A DNA stretch of 7,392 bases from contig JABMNB010000753.1 of NCBI GenBank assembly GCA_013205335.1, forward strand, positions 1 through 7,392, given 5' to 3'. The notes beneath the pieces are model-generated. The model saw only the letters and a list, made by a program, of their open reading frames with translations, did no database searches and was not told where the DNA came from. This document shows positions 6,880 through 7,392 of the stretch, piece after piece (the stretch's first letter is position 1; each line of letters opens with the position of its first letter). Made by a program: the position numbers and the translations under genes. This stretch comes from Rhodospirillales bacterium. GTDB lineage: Bacteria > Pseudomonadota > Alphaproteobacteria > Reyranellales > Reyranellaceae.

Positions 6880-6942
6880 GTCAACGGCGGTGGAAAAACC
6901 GGCCAGATGGCGGCGCAAAATATACCATCTCTGGTCGGGTTT
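6879..6942. mobile_element. Possible IS21-like element end
   Basis: At the point where OrfA homology ends the sequence becomes TGTCAACGGCGG, then AAAA-CCGGCCA (6894-6906), and about 22 bases later AAAATATACCA. TG-initiated ends with spaced AAAA-N4-CCA-like subterminal repeats resemble the multiple terminal repeats of IS21-family elements. No istA or istB coding sequence follows in the window, so this would be a solo end or a deletion scar. The match is from memory of family patterns, without a search. Confidence 0.25.
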
Positions 6943-7130
6943 CCTTGTTCGGTTAGACGTCGTTTCCTCGTCCCGGCCTGACGTTTTCGGGGCGTCGCGC
7001 GCAGCCGCGGTCAAGGATGGGTGTTCAGTTTGGTCGTGGTTTCAAGGCACAGACATGGGATCCGGGCGTCTCGCCAGTTCGGAGGCCTATGACGGCGCAC
7101 AGAGACTCTTCGATCCCGGCCTCTCTCCCT

Positions 7131-7143
7131 CCGCCATGTAAAT
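7131..7143. repeat. 13-base direct repeat, copy 1 (CCGCCATGTAAAT)
   Basis: An exact copy occurs at 7294-7306, giving a period of 163 bases. The sequence leading into this copy (TTCGATCCCGG, then CTCTCTCC and CTCCGCCA) resembles the T-arm and CCA end of a serine-type tRNA, but no complete cloverleaf can be drawn upstream. It could be an attachment-site remnant. Confidence 0.6.
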
Positions 7144-7168
7144 CTATAAGTAATTTATATTTATAGAT
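7142..7168. repeat. AT-rich inverted repeat
   Basis: ATCTATAA (7142-7149) pairs exactly with TTATAGAT (7161-7168). The stem continues inward through one G-T pair and two A-T pairs to about 11 pairs around a 5-base loop (7153-7157). It lies immediately after the first 13-base repeat. The low GC makes it a weak RNA hairpin; a protein-binding or recombination site is equally possible. Confidence 0.55.
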
Positions 7169-7188
7169 ATTAATCGAACAACTCGATT

Positions 7189-7212
7189 CATCCCACAAAT
7201 CATCCCACAAAT
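7189..7212. repeat. Perfect 12-base tandem duplication (CATCCCACAAAT x2)
   Basis: Two adjacent identical 12-base units occupy 7189-7200 and 7201-7212. Such a short tandem copy may be a small duplication scar or a paired protein-binding site. Only two units are present, so it is not an array. Confidence 0.7.
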
Positions 7213-7240
7213 AGAACTCCGCTTGAAACGTTGGCTCGTC

Positions 7241-7263
7241 GACCCCAGCCGGGGGGTCTTCTT
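7241..7263 (+). terminator. Possible intrinsic terminator
   Basis: GACCCC (7241-7246) and GGGGTC (7253-7258) form a 6-pair GC-rich stem with a 6-base loop, followed by TTCTT. The T-run is interrupted, so termination would be weak. An alternative longer fold pairs CGACCCCA (7240-7247) with TGGGGTCG (7272-7279). No gene directly upstream obviously needs it; it may belong to deleted or mobile DNA. Confidence 0.35.
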
Positions 7264-7293
7264 CGACGGGGTGGGGTCGGCATCAACATAGAC

Positions 7294-7306
7294 CCGCCAT
7301 GTAAAT
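7294..7306. repeat. 13-base direct repeat, copy 2 (CCGCCATGTAAAT)
   Basis: This is the second copy of the 7131-7143 repeat. Its left flank (TAGAC) differs from the first copy's CTCT-rich flank and its right flank (GGGACT) differs too, so identity is confined to the 13 bases. The interval between the copies holds the AT-rich hairpin, the 12-base tandem repeat and the terminator-like stem. Confidence 0.6.
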
Positions 7307-7392
7307 GGGACTGCATTTTAGGCTCGACCCCTGCTGGCTATTAAATACATACGATTTGGTGTATATATTAGGCCGGAGATCAGGGCGGATCA

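Larger units (their letters stand above)
6943..7392. other. Mosaic non-coding flank with repeats
   Basis: No recognisable gene is found in these about 450 bases. Open frames on both strands are short and match nothing known to me. The stretch shifts from GC-rich (to about 7135) to sharply AT-rich (7141-7180), then to a terminator-like stem, and ends with a second AT-rich patch (7341-7370). The abrupt composition changes and several repeats suggest successive insertions and deletions. Confidence 0.5.

Noticed and set aside
6522..6884. Minus-strand frame of 120 codons over the intergenic region and the OrfA remnant
   Set aside because: It overlaps the recognisable OrfA start in antisense, and its Cys/Arg/Pro-rich translation matches no family known to me.
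7045..7137. Complete serine tRNA gene ending in CTCCGCCA
   Set aside because: Only the 3' part resembles a tRNA. No matching 5' acceptor strand, D-arm or anticodon arm can be drawn, so no tRNA is annotated.
6890..7141. Plus-strand frame of 83 codons after the OrfA remnant
   Set aside because: No recognisable domain, and it runs across the putative IS junction and the tRNA-like sequence, so it is probably accidental.
6500..7392. CRISPR array or phage defence system
   Set aside because: The repeats present are two-copy and 12-13 bases long with no regular spacers, and no associated protein is encoded.

Overview
The window holds one complete retinal-phototrophy cassette on the + strand: a microbial rhodopsin of the proton-pump type, followed by crtE, crtI, crtB, crtY and blh (332-6513). 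The high G+C content, the codon use and the bacterial-type carotenoid enzymes suggest a Proteobacterium, most likely an alphaproteobacterium. I cannot name a genus.

Layout. Positions 1-331 are a non-coding leader with promoter-like hexamers and two short palindromes. The rhodopsin follows, and 7 bases after its stop comes a tightly packed crt block in which every junction overlaps: crtE/crtI by 11 bases, crtI/crtB by 4 (with a TTG start), crtB/crtY by 4 (ATGA) and crtY/blh by 28. No internal terminator is visible, so a single operon is likely. Positions 6514-6798 hold no recognisable gene. From 6799 on lies a scrap of an IS3-family transposase OrfA that loses homology after 27 codons. Beyond it is about 500 bases of mosaic DNA: IS21-like end motifs, a 13-base direct repeat, a tRNA-3'-end-like sequence, an AT-rich hairpin, a 12-base tandem duplication and a terminator-like stem.

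How it works together. CrtE should supply a C20 prenyl diphosphate. CrtB condenses two of them to phytoene, CrtI desaturates this to lycopene, CrtY cyclises it to beta-carotene, and Blh cleaves beta-carotene to two retinals. Retinal binds the rhodopsin Lys228, giving a light-driven proton pump (Asp92/Thr96/Glu103, green-type Leu100). No carotenoid hydroxylase, ketolase or idi gene is present, so the cassette appears dedicated to retinal.

The system itself is a known type. The less ordinary points are the unusual motif residues in CrtE, a bulky residue at the predicted antenna-fenestration position of an otherwise xanthorhodopsin-like rhodopsin, and the scrambled mobile-element flank, which fits horizontal movement of the cassette.
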